Made by a program: the position numbers and the translations under genes | Notes under the pieces: model-generated | Databases searched by the model: none | Told to the model about the DNA's origin: nothing | What the model saw: the letters and a program-made list of their open reading frames with translations, nothing else | Part shown: positions 40,185-47,315 of the stretch, piece after piece | Layout: every line of letters begins with the position of its first letter | How positions within the stretch are numbered: the stretch's first letter is position 1 | Source: an uncultured Bacilli bacterium | Lineage (GTDB): Bacteria > Bacillota_I > Bacilli_A > RF39 > UBA660 | DNA length: 47,315 nucleotides | Direction of reading: 5' to 3' | Assembly: GCA_934096275.1 (NCBI GenBank) | Contig: CAKOLK010000007.1 | Location: forward strand, 1-47,315

Positions 40185-41708
40185 TTGGATGATTTAATAT
40201 GTGGTTATGAACTGGATAGTTTTCAAAAAGAAATAGTTTTAAACAATAGTAAACATGTACTCGTAGTGGCGGGAGCTGGATCTGGAAAGACTTTGACAAT
40301 TCTTGGTAAGATTAACTATTTGATAAAGTATCTTGGTGTTAAAGAGGAGGAAATTATTTGTATTTCTTTTACTAATAAAGCTTGTGTTAGTTTGATGAAA
40401 AAACTAAATGATATGGGATATAGTGTTAATGTTTATACTTTTCATAAGCTAGCTCTTGAAATATTGAGTTTTAATAATTATCATTATGATATAAGTGATG
40501 ATGATTTGTTAGATAGTATTTGCAATGATTTTTTTAGTTATGATGTAGTCAATTATCCTCATTTTATGAAGTATGTTATGAATTACTTTGATTATAGTTA
40601 TAGTAAAAATATTAAAGATGATTATTTAGTCTTTTTAAGTAAATATTATTATAAGTTAAATATTCTTAAGAGAAATATTGTTACTTTCTTAATGCTTTTT
40701 AAATGTAATGGATTTGTTTTTAGTGATTTTATTTCTTTTTATAATAGACTTAAAACTGGAAAATATGGACGTTTTAGGAAGGGAAAACTTTTTTTGATAT
40801 TTTGTATTAATGTTTATATTAAATATACTGATTATATGTCTTTGAATAATTTGATTGATTTTGATGATATGATTATTTCTGCTTCTTTATGTGTAGCAAA
40901 GAATGGTTTTAAGAATAGTGTTAAATATATAATTATTGATGAATATCAGGATACTTCTTATATAAGATTTTGTTTAATTAATGAAATTATTAAGTGTACT
41001 TCTTGTAATTTATTAGTGGTTGGTGATGATTTTCAATCTATATATAAGTTTTCTGGTTGTTGTTTGGACTTGTTTGTAAAGTTTGAAGACTATTTTGATG
41101 ATTGTAAGGTGTTAAAACTTGAAAACACTTATAGAAATAGTCAGGAGTTAATTGATTTAGCAGGTAATTTTGTTATGAAGAATAAAAAGCAGATAAAGAA
41201 GAAGCTTGTTTCTAATAAAAGAATGGGGAGTCCTATTAGGATTGTGTATTATAATGATGTTGTTAATGATTTTAAGAATCTTATTGAAGAAGTTTATGAT
41301 GAGTTTAAATCTTCGATTATGATATTAGGTAGAAATAATGATGATATTAATATGGTTATTGATGAGAGTTTTTCATTTGATGGGGAAAGAATTGTTTACT
41401 CTAATAATGAAGATATTGAAATGTATTATTTGACTGTTCATAAGGCTAAAGGATTAGAGGAAGATGTTGTTATTGTTATAAATCTTGATGATAGGTATTT
41501 AGGTTTTCCAAATAAGATAAATGAAGATAAGATATTAGGACTTGTTTCTAATTATGATGAGGCTTATCCGTTTGCAGAGGAAAGAAGGCTTTTTTATGTT
41601 GCAATTACTAGAACTCGCGGATGTTGTTATCTATTTAGTAATAAGAAAAAACCTTCGATATTCGTTAAAGAAATGGAAAAAATGATAAAGAAAAAAAGAC
41701 TTAATTAA
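40185..41708 (+). CDS. Compact UvrD/Rep-like superfamily 1 helicase
   Basis: About 507 aa. Motif I AGAGSGKTLTI, Ia ISFTNKACVSL, II IIDEYQDTSYIR, III GDDFQSIYKFSG, V YYLTVHKAKGLEEDVVIV and VI RRLFYVAITRTRGCCYLF are intact, so it should be an active 3'-5' translocase. It is short compared with PcrA/UvrD (about 720 aa); domains 1B and 2B are reduced and there is no nuclease. TTG at 40185 is preferred as start since GAGGTGAT lies 5 nt before it; another TTG at 40149 is in frame. It ends 8 nt inside the convergent Nudix gene. Confidence 0.87.
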   Translation: MDDLICGYELDSFQKEIVLNNSKHVLVVAGAGSGKTLTILGKINYLIKYLGVKEEEIICISFTNKACVSLMKKLNDMGYSVNVYTFHKLALEILSFNNYHYDISDDDLLDSICNDFFSYDVVNYPHFMKYVMNYFDYSYSKNIKDDYLVFLSKYYYKLNILKRNIVTFLMLFKCNGFVFSDFISFYNRLKTGKYGRFRKGKLFLIFCINVYIKYTDYMSLNNLIDFDDMIISASLCVAKNGFKNSVKYIIIDEYQDTSYIRFCLINEIIKCTSCNLLVVGDDFQSIYKFSGCCLDLFVKFEDYFDDCKVLKLENTYRNSQELIDLAGNFVMKNKKQIKKKLVSNKRMGSPIRIVYYNDVVNDFKNLIEEVYDEFKSSIMILGRNNDDINMVIDESFSFDGERIVYSNNEDIEMYYLTVHKAKGLEEDVVIVINLDDRYLGFPNKINEDKILGLVSNYDEAYPFAEERRLFYVAITRTRGCCYLFSNKKKPSIFVKEMEKMIKKKRLN

Positions 41709-42090
41709 TGTCTTTTAATACTTCTTTATATAGGTCTTTAGTGTTTTCATATGTTATTATGTCAAATGCTTGGTTTAAATCAACCCATTTTATATTTTTT
41801 ATTTCTTCGTCTTGTTTTTTTATTTTATCTGATGTTTTCTTAGCTAGAAAGAATATTACTTCTTTATCTATCTCGTTATTTATTTTATAGTTTATTATGT
41901 ATTTTTTATTACTAATTATTTCTACATCTAAATTTGTTTCTTCTTTTGTTTCTCTAATCGCTGTTTCTTGTTCTGTTTCATTATTTTCTATATGTCCTTT
42001 AGGAAATCCCCAGGCATTGTCTGTTTGCTGTATTAATAATACTTTATTATTTTCTATTATTATTGTTCCACATGATTTTTCTTTTTTCAT
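41701..42090 (-). CDS. Nudix hydrolase (Ap4A-type)
   Basis: 129 aa. Starts KKEKSCGTIIIENNKVLLIQQ, then WGFPKGHIENNETEQETAIRETKEETNL, a complete Nudix box preceded by the WGFPKGH signature of diadenosine tetraphosphate hydrolases, then VIFFLAKK. It probably cleaves Ap4A or related dinucleotides. It overlaps the convergent helicase gene by 8 nt and is followed upstream by a membrane protein gene on the same strand. Confidence 0.9.
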   Translation of the reverse strand: MKKEKSCGTIIIENNKVLLIQQTDNAWGFPKGHIENNETEQETAIRETKEETNLDVEIISNKKYIINYKINNEIDKEVIFFLAKKTSDKIKKQDEEIKNIKWVDLNQAFDIITYENTKDLYKEVLKDIN

Positions 42091-42099
42091 TGATCCTCC

Positions 42100-42600
42100 T
42101 TAATACATTTCTTTTGTGAAGAAATCACTTTTTGGATTGTATTTTTTAATTATTAAATATAATACTAAAATTATTACTAGTCCTATTGCTGAATATTTCA
42201 TGTAGTTTTGTGTACTACTGTTGATAAGTAGAATTATGTATGATGTTATTGAACCAAATATTGTTGATATTATTATTGAGATGATGTCTACGACAGTATT
42301 TTCTTTGTTGAATATTACTATCATTGCATATTTTATTACATACATAATACAACATGAAACAAATATATCAGTTATTATGCTTACTAAAAATAATTTGTTG
42401 TTACCTAGTATTGGAATTGTAATGAAGTTCCAAATTATTATAGGTAATATTGTTGTACTTGTCCTGTTGAATGCTGTTTTTTTGTTTGGATTAAGATAAT
42501 AACTTATTTTGTTACTTGGAAATATTGCATCTAGGAAATTAATTACTATTGAAGATAGTGTTATAAATAAAATTCCTAGTATTGTTAAGTATAGATACAT
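42100..42600 (-). CDS. Integral membrane protein of unknown function
   Basis: 166 aa with about five predicted helices (YLTILGILFITLSSIVIN, STTILPIIIWNFITIPIL, VSIITDIFVSCCIMYVI, IISIIISTIFGSITSYIIL, YSAIGLVIILVLYLI). No motif points to a family. It lies 9 nt before the Ap4A-type Nudix gene and is probably co-transcribed with it. Confidence 0.7.
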   Translation of the reverse strand: MYLYLTILGILFITLSSIVINFLDAIFPSNKISYYLNPNKKTAFNRTSTTILPIIIWNFITIPILGNNKLFLVSIITDIFVSCCIMYVIKYAMIVIFNKENTVVDIISIIISTIFGSITSYIILLINSSTQNYMKYSAIGLVIILVLYLIIKKYNPKSDFFTKEMY

Positions 42601-42727
42601 ACTACCAACGCCCTTTCTATTATATATAAATTATAATCTAAAACTTGAGAATATTCAAACAAAATATTGAATAATTTGCTAAAATTTTATATACTATTAA
42701 TGTAAAATGTATGAAAGGATGATATAT

Positions 42728-43651
42728 ATGACTAGTAATTATAGTTTTATTGATAGATATGGTGATAATTTTACTAAGAAAGAATATGTTACTAATCCTG
42801 CGATTGGTAGGGATGAAGAAATAAAAAAGTTAATATTAGTACTGCTTACACCAGATAAGTCCGCGATTTTAACAGGTAAACCTGGTATTGGTAAGACTGC
42901 GATTGTTGAAGGGCTTGCTTATAAAATAATTCATAATGATGTACCTGATGCTTTGAAAGGTTATGAAATTGTTAAGATAGATACTCAAGCTTTGATGGGA
43001 ATGGATCCTGAGACTGGTGATTCTAGAATTCAAAGATTAGTTGATGAAATAAAAGAAAGAGATAAATTTATTTTATTTATTGATGAAATTCATACTCTTA
43101 TTAGTACTTCAAATAATGGAAGTTCTCTTGATTTTGCTAATATGTTTAAAACAGGTCTTGGTCGTGGTGATATTAAAGTTATTGGTGCTACTACAACTGA
43201 TGAATATGAAAGATATATATTAAGAGATAAAGCATTTACGAGAAGGTTTCAAAAAATTGAAGTTGAAGAACCTAGTATTGATGAAACTGTTGATATACTT
43301 CTTGGTACTGTTCCTAAGATTGAGAAAAAAACTGGTACTGTTATGGCTTATACTCCTTTTGTTAGAGAAAGAATTATGCGTTTTATAGTTGAACTTAATA
43401 AAGAATATAATAGAGTATATGAAACTGCTGGTCGTTATCCAGATGTGGCTTTGGCTATGTTATCACAAGCTTTTTCTGAGGCAGTTTTTGATAATAAAAA
43501 GACTGTTACTATTGAACATGTTAGGAAAGCTATTGCTAATTCAACGGCTTTGTATCCTGATATTATAAAGAAAGGTTTAGTGGATTTTGATCAACAATTT
43601 GGTGACTTATTAAAAAAAGAAGAGGATATGAGAAGGGATTTTTATGAATGA
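42728..43651 (+). CDS. Single-domain ClpC/ClpB-like AAA+ ATPase
   Basis: 307 aa from ATG 42728 (GAAAGGATGA before it; seven upstream codons overlap this site). It is the first AAA+ module of Clp/Hsp100 proteins alone: GRDEEIKKLILVL, Walker A LTGKPGIGKTAIVEGLA, Walker B FILFIDEIHTLI, sensor 1 IKVIGATTTDEY, arginine finger KAFTRRFQKIEV, sensor 2 region GRYPDVALAML. The N-terminal substrate domain, the middle domain and the second AAA+ ring with ClpP loop are absent. It probably forms a ring acting on a specific partner; the small membrane protein gene overlapping it by 8 nt is a candidate. Confidence 0.87.
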   Translation: MTSNYSFIDRYGDNFTKKEYVTNPAIGRDEEIKKLILVLLTPDKSAILTGKPGIGKTAIVEGLAYKIIHNDVPDALKGYEIVKIDTQALMGMDPETGDSRIQRLVDEIKERDKFILFIDEIHTLISTSNNGSSLDFANMFKTGLGRGDIKVIGATTTDEYERYILRDKAFTRRFQKIEVEEPSIDETVDILLGTVPKIEKKTGTVMAYTPFVRERIMRFIVELNKEYNRVYETAGRYPDVALAMLSQAFSEAVFDNKKTVTIEHVRKAIANSTALYPDIIKKGLVDFDQQFGDLLKKEEDMRRDFYE

Positions 43652-44042
43652 TTTTAATTTTTTAAGTGTTTTAAATGTAATAAAGTATTTAACTGTTACT
43701 TTAGTGATGGGGTGTATTCTCGTAATGTATAAGACTATTATGGGTGATAATTTTGTTAGTTATTTATTTATAATTACTATGATTATTTATTTTATTTATA
43801 CTATTATTAAGTTTTTAATTAAGGATAAAAAAGATATTAATGATTGGTTTAAAAATACTATTGCTATTATGTTAAATGTATATATTTTTCTTATTCTTAT
43901 TAAGGAATATTCATTGGCTAGTTCTATTGTTTATTATATTAATGATACATATTTTATGATTAATTATGTTATTATTGTTATTGTTACTATTATTTTAATG
44001 TTTAGCGATTTATTAAAACAAAAAAATATCAAAAATAAATGA
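43644..44042 (+). CDS. Small membrane protein coupled to the AAA+ ATPase
   Basis: 132 aa with four hydrophobic helices (VIKYLTVTLVMGCILVMY, FVSYLFIITMIIYFIYTIIKF, NTIAIMLNVYIFLILI, YVIIVIVTIILMFSDLL). No known family is recognised. It overlaps the AAA+ gene by 8 nt, so it is made together with it and could be its membrane partner. It ends at a two-way terminator. Confidence 0.7.
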   Translation: MNDFNFLSVLNVIKYLTVTLVMGCILVMYKTIMGDNFVSYLFIITMIIYFIYTIIKFLIKDKKDINDWFKNTIAIMLNVYIFLILIKEYSLASSIVYYINDTYFMINYVIIVIVTIILMFSDLLKQKNIKNK

Positions 44043-44049
44043 TATTTTT
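44022..44049. terminator. Bidirectional terminator
   Basis: AAAAATATC (44022-44030) and GATATTTTT (44041-44049) with flanking A and T runs, between convergent ends of the membrane protein gene and cotJC. Confidence 0.7.
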
Positions 44050-44055
44050 TATTTT

Positions 44056-44619
44056 TTACTTATCGTATCCTTTTGATTTATATTCGTCATATAGTTGTTT
44101 AAATCTTGCGTAATGGACTATTTCTCTTTGTCTTAAGAATAATAATGGACCGATTACATCAGGATCGTTTGTTAAGTTTATTAAGTTTTCATATACAGCT
44201 CGTGCTTTTTCTTCTGCGGCCATGTCTTCTGCTAAATCTGCTACTGGGTCTCCTGTTGTTGCAAAGTAGCTTGCTGTAAATGGTACACCATTGGCGTCTG
44301 TTGGGAATAGTGCTTTTTTATGTTCTGCATAGTGTTGATCGAATCCTGCTTTTATCATTTCTTCTTTTGTAGCATTTTTTGTTAATTGATATATCATTGC
44401 ACAGATCATTTCTACGTGGCCTAGTTCTTCTGTTCCGATATCTGTAAGTAAGGCTTTACCTTTTTCATCTGGCATTGTATATCTTTGATTTAAATATCTT
44501 AATGCTGCTGCTAATTCACCATTTGCACCACCATATTGTGTTACTATTAGATTGGCTAATTTAGGATCTGATTTTTTTATATTAATTGGATATTGTAGTT
44601 TTTTATCGTATTTCCACAT
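44056..44619 (-). CDS. cotJC: Manganese catalase-like protein CotJC
   Basis: 187 aa of the CotJC/manganese-catalase ferritin-like family. Seen are QYGGANGELAAALRYLNQRY (first metal Glu), TDIGTEELGHVEMICAMIYQL (Glu-x-x-His pair) and later DMAAEEKARAVYENLI and LLFLRQREIVHYARF with the second pair. In Bacillus it is a spore-coat protein; related proteins in non-spore-formers may remove peroxide. It starts exactly where the CotJA-CotJB-like gene ends (1-nt overlap), so one operon. Confidence 0.9.
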   Translation of the reverse strand: MWKYDKKLQYPINIKKSDPKLANLIVTQYGGANGELAAALRYLNQRYTMPDEKGKALLTDIGTEELGHVEMICAMIYQLTKNATKEEMIKAGFDQHYAEHKKALFPTDANGVPFTASYFATTGDPVADLAEDMAAEEKARAVYENLINLTNDPDVIGPLLFLRQREIVHYARFKQLYDEYKSKGYDK

Positions 44620-45047
44620 TATTTATTTCCCTCCCATGGCCATTTTTTTGTATCCCATGCCCAAGGTATTGCGGCAAGGTTACTACTTGATAGATTTAAT
44701 GCGCCGTATTGTGATTCATATTCATTTAGTGCTTGCTTAGCTAAGTTTGTATATTCTGTTCTTAATCTTATTGCTTCTTGATCATTTGGGTTAACATCTA
44801 AGTATAATGTTAACTCATGTGCACAAAAATCATATATTTGAACCATTAATAAAGCATATTCTTGTTCATCTTTTGGATTAACTTTAGCTGGCTGATAATT
44901 TTTATATTGATCATAAAGATTATTAAATAGGTTTCCTTTTATGAAAGCATTATATGGGTCTTGTTCAATTATCGAGTTATTAACTTTTTTTTGTTGATAT
45001 TGCATATCATTTAAATAGTTATAATATTCATCATAGTTATTCATCAT
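44619..45047 (-). CDS. Fused CotJA-CotJB-like protein
   Basis: 142 aa. Residues 28-52 (DPYNAFIKGNLFNNLYDQYKNY) match the short CotJA pattern, and residues 62-142 match CotJB: LLMVQIYDFCAHELTLYLDVNPNDQEA, then LNEYESQYGAL and the typical end WAWDTKKWPWEGNK. In Bacillus these are two separate genes of the cotJABC operon; here they appear in one frame. CotJC is encoded next. The strong AAGGAGG precedes ATG 45047, with another ATG directly after. Confidence 0.82.
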   Translation of the reverse strand: MMNNYDEYYNYLNDMQYQQKKVNNSIIEQDPYNAFIKGNLFNNLYDQYKNYQPAKVNPKDEQEYALLMVQIYDFCAHELTLYLDVNPNDQEAIRLRTEYTNLAKQALNEYESQYGALNLSSSNLAAIPWAWDTKKWPWEGNK

Positions 45048-45122
45048 TTTTTCCTCCTTGTTTATATTATGAATATCTATTATTTTAGAATGTGTTAATG
45101 CCTATAAATTAATGAAAAACTA

Positions 45123-45151
45123 TTGCAAATATCTACAAAAAATGGTAGAAT
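45123..45151 (+). promoter_or_regulatory. Promoter of tRNA-His
   Basis: TTGCAA (45123-45128), exactly 17 nt, TAGAAT (45146-45151), about 20 nt before the tRNA. Confidence 0.7.
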
Positions 45152-45171
45152 ATATACATATTGATTTACAT

Positions 45172-45248
45172 GGCGGCATTGGTGAAGTGGTTAACACGCT
45201 AGTTTGTGGCACTAGTATGCGTGGGTTCGATTCCCACATGCCGCCCCA
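45172..45248 (+). tRNA. tRNA-His (GTG)
   Basis: 77 nt including an encoded extra G at position -1, which pairs with C73 as needed for histidine identity, and an encoded CCA. Anticodon loop TTGTGGC gives GTG, with stem CTAGT/ACTAG; T arm GTGGG-TTCGATT-CCCAC. Confidence 0.97.
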
Positions 45249-45259
45249 TTTGGTTTATT

Positions 45260-45280
45260 AACATCTTAGGATGTTTTTTT
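45260..45280 (+). terminator. Terminator of tRNA-His
   Basis: AACATC (45260-45265) and GATGTT (45270-45275), loop TTAG, followed by more T. Confidence 0.8.
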
Positions 45281-45293
45281 TATTTATAAAAAA

Positions 45294-45314
45294 AGAAAGA
45301 TTATTTATCTTTCT
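45294..45314 (-). terminator. Terminator of tyrS
   Basis: AGAAAGAT (45294-45301) and ATCTTTCT (45307-45314); on the minus strand a T run follows, and the stem overlaps the tyrS end. Confidence 0.75.
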
Positions 45315-46522
45315 AGAACATAGTATTTTTTCTTTCCTTTTCTTATAATATTATATTTTTTAACATTGTCTATAATATAATTTTCATCATTTATTATTTC
45401 ACCATTTAGAGTGATTGCATTATTGTTTAAGAACTCTCTTGCTTCTCTTCTTGATGACGCTATTTTAGCTTCAGTTAATATATCAATGATTGGTTTATTA
45501 TTTTCTAATTTAAATGTTGGAACTCCTTTGAAAGCTTGTGATATTTGTTCATCTGATAGGTTTTTAATATCATTTTTAAATAAAGCATCTGATATTTGTT
45601 TGGCACTTTTATATTCTTCTTCTCCATGTAAATCAGTGATGAACTCTTGAGCTAGTTTTTCTTGTGCTATTCTTAGATGTGGATTTTCATTATGTTGTTT
45701 CATAATATTATCTATTTCTTCTTTATTTAAGAATGTATATACTTTTAAATATTCTTCTACTTTTGTATCATCTGAATTTATTAGGTATTGATATAGTTCA
45801 TAACTAGATGTTTTATTTATATCTAACCATAATGCATTTCCTTCACTTTTACCAAATTTATTACCATTTGCATCTAGGATAAGAGGCATTGTAAAACCAT
45901 ATGCTTCTTTTCCTTCGATTTTTTTTATTAGTTCTATTCCTGTTGTTATGTTGCCCCATTGATCACTACCAGCGGCTTGTAATATACAGTTTTTTTCTCT
46001 ATACAGATGTAGAAAATCATATCCTTGTAGTAGTGTATATGAGAATTCAGCATATGTTATACCTGTTTCAAGTCTTCTGCTGATGATATCTTTTGCCAAC
46101 ATGTAGTTAACATTTATATATTTACCAATATCCCTTAAGAATTCTAAGTATGTGTAATCTTTCATCCAATCATAGTTATTAACTATTTCTGCTTTTCCTT
46201 CGAGTATTGTACTTACTTGTTTTTTTATACCCTCAAAATTTTTTTGAAGTTTTTCTTTTGAAATAATTTCTCTTTCTGCGGTTGGTCTTGGGTCTCCGAT
46301 TAAACCTGTTGCTCCGCCCACTAGAAGGATAGGATGATGTCCTGCTTTGGCTAGTCTTTTTGCTGTTATTAATGATGAATAGTGGCCAATATGTAGACTA
46401 TCTGCGGTTGGATCTGTTCCCCAATAGAATGATATTTGTTCATCGTTTAGTTTGTCTTCTAAATCTTCTCCTGCTACATCTTTAATTAAACCTCTCCATT
46501 TTAATTCTTCATATAGTGTCAT
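45305..46522 (-). CDS. tyrS: Tyrosine--tRNA ligase
   Basis: Charges tRNA-Tyr. 405 aa. It has the class I HIGH motif in DPTADSLHIGHYSSL, GGATGLIGDPRPTAER, the tyrosine pocket YTLLQGYDFLHLY, GSDQWGNITTGIELI, the KMSKS-like loop KFGKSEGNALWLD, and the C-terminal S4-type RNA-binding domain (SSRREAREFLNNNAITLNGEII). AAGGAGG precedes the start. A T-box leader lies upstream, so expression should rise when tRNA-Tyr is uncharged. Confidence 0.97.
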   Translation of the reverse strand: MTLYEELKWRGLIKDVAGEDLEDKLNDEQISFYWGTDPTADSLHIGHYSSLITAKRLAKAGHHPILLVGGATGLIGDPRPTAEREIISKEKLQKNFEGIKKQVSTILEGKAEIVNNYDWMKDYTYLEFLRDIGKYINVNYMLAKDIISRRLETGITYAEFSYTLLQGYDFLHLYREKNCILQAAGSDQWGNITTGIELIKKIEGKEAYGFTMPLILDANGNKFGKSEGNALWLDINKTSSYELYQYLINSDDTKVEEYLKVYTFLNKEEIDNIMKQHNENPHLRIAQEKLAQEFITDLHGEEEYKSAKQISDALFKNDIKNLSDEQISQAFKGVPTFKLENNKPIIDILTEAKIASSRREAREFLNNNAITLNGEIINDENYIIDNVKKYNIIRKGKKKYYVLER

Positions 46523-46544
46523 AATTTTCCCTCCTTAAAATAAA

Positions 46545-46740
46545 AATTCATAAACTAAAGGACGAAAAACCGTGGTACCACCTTAATTTATGAATTAACA
46601 TACACTTTATACTATAACGCGTTACCGTTTAAACTCATGATATGTAATTCGTAATATTTTTTGTTAATTTTCACCAAATACTAACTCTCTAATTAATAAT
46701 ATGAAATATTACTACTGGGTATCAATCAATGTTTAATACG
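46545..46740 (-). promoter_or_regulatory. T-box riboswitch of tyrS
   Basis: The minus strand has the T-box core AAGGTGGTACCACGG at about 46570-46586. Stem I is recognisable by AGTAG followed by GTAATATT pairing with AATATTAC; after it comes GAATTACA, in which TAC (46644-46646) fits the tyrosine specifier codon. The last stem AATTCATAAA/TTTATGAATT with a following T-rich run is the terminator that the T-box competes with. It senses uncharged tRNA-Tyr. Confidence 0.9.
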
Positions 46741-46795
46741 TTATTAATTTATCACAACTTTTAGTAAAAGTCAAATATTTTTGCATAAAAAAAAT

Positions 46796-46900
46796 CTTAG
46801 CAACGTCCTATTTTCGCAAGATACTATCTTCGGCGCTGAAGAGCTTAACTTCTGGGTTCGGGATGGGACCAGGTGTACCCTCTTCGCTATCGTCACTAAG
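46796..46900 (-). rRNA. rrf: 5S ribosomal RNA
   Basis: The minus strand has GGTACACCTGGTCCCATCCCG, AACCCAGAAGTTAAGC, and pairing ends CTTAGTGACG/CGTTGCTAAG, all conserved 5S features. It lies after 23S on the same strand. Confidence 0.95.
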
Positions 46901-46990
46901 AAAATAATTTAGAGAAATAATTCTCTGAAAACTAAGATAATGTATGTCATCAAATTACTTGGTAAAAATATTCTTTATAATAACAATTTA

Positions 46991-47315
<325 letters not shown>

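Overview
The window comes from a very AT-rich, low-GC Gram-positive-type bacterium, probably an uncultured gut Bacilli/Mollicutes relative such as the RF39-like lineages. This is an inference from gene content: AddAB (RexAB), phosphoketolase, TyrRS under a T-box, YidD, a TasA-like secretion signal, good Shine-Dalgarno sites, encoded tRNA CCA ends, and TGA used as a stop, so not the Mycoplasma code. Most genes lie on the minus strand, as does the rRNA operon at the right edge (23S 3' part and 5S).

The most interesting region is 4.4-9.9 kb, a complete diversity-generating retroelement (DGR) on the minus strand. It contains (i) an 894-aa secreted or membrane-anchored target with an N-terminal TasA-like part, two Ig-like repeats and two homologous sensor/lectin-like domains, the second carrying a variable region (VR, 7079-7183) near its C-terminus; (ii) a target terminator; (iii) a separate promoter and template region (TR, 6700-6801); (iv) a MutS-domain-I-like accessory protein; (v) a DGR-type reverse transcriptase with YMDD and the diagnostic GxxxSQ motif; and (vi) a second small protein that may also be MutS-I-like. 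TR and VR differ at 18 positions, all of them adenines on the coding strand of TR, plus one whole-codon length difference in a run of AAC codons. A short hairpin lies 36 nt beyond the VR end, where known DGRs have a retrohoming hairpin. Next to the DGR is an AbiEi/AbiEii-type toxin-antitoxin pair with a consensus promoter and a 13-bp inverted-repeat operator. Between the two are three tandem, mutually unrelated promoter-hairpin-terminator units that look like very short RNAs.

The left edge (0.1-2.8 kb) has an HD-domain protein, two DNA alkylation repair genes (tag, ogt/MGMT) and a GT2 glycosyltransferase. From 9.9 to 17 kb are rnc, yidD, a ZnuA-like lipoprotein lacking its usual metal ligands, an M23 peptidase, a zinc-ribbon membrane protein, uvsE, a ribbon-helix-helix regulator, a 36-aa ORF, tRNA-Ser(GCT), a tail-anchored protein and an SDR preceded by a probable small RNA. 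From 17 to 26 kb are a U32 peptidase coupled to a protein with two HEPN-like motifs, a cadC-cadA metal efflux operon with its operator, gpmA, a PAP2 phosphatase and psd.

From 26 to 37.7 kb are phosphoketolase, a YitT-addA-addB overlapping cluster, a Nudix protein and a methionine-gamma-lyase-like protein coupled to an SDR. From 37.7 to 45 kb are mscS, a pseudopilin, two small membrane proteins, a compact UvrD-like helicase, a second Nudix, a single-domain ClpC-like AAA+ ATPase with a small membrane partner, and a cotJC gene with a fused CotJA-CotJB partner. The right end holds tRNA-His, tyrS with its T-box leader, 5S and the 23S 3' end.
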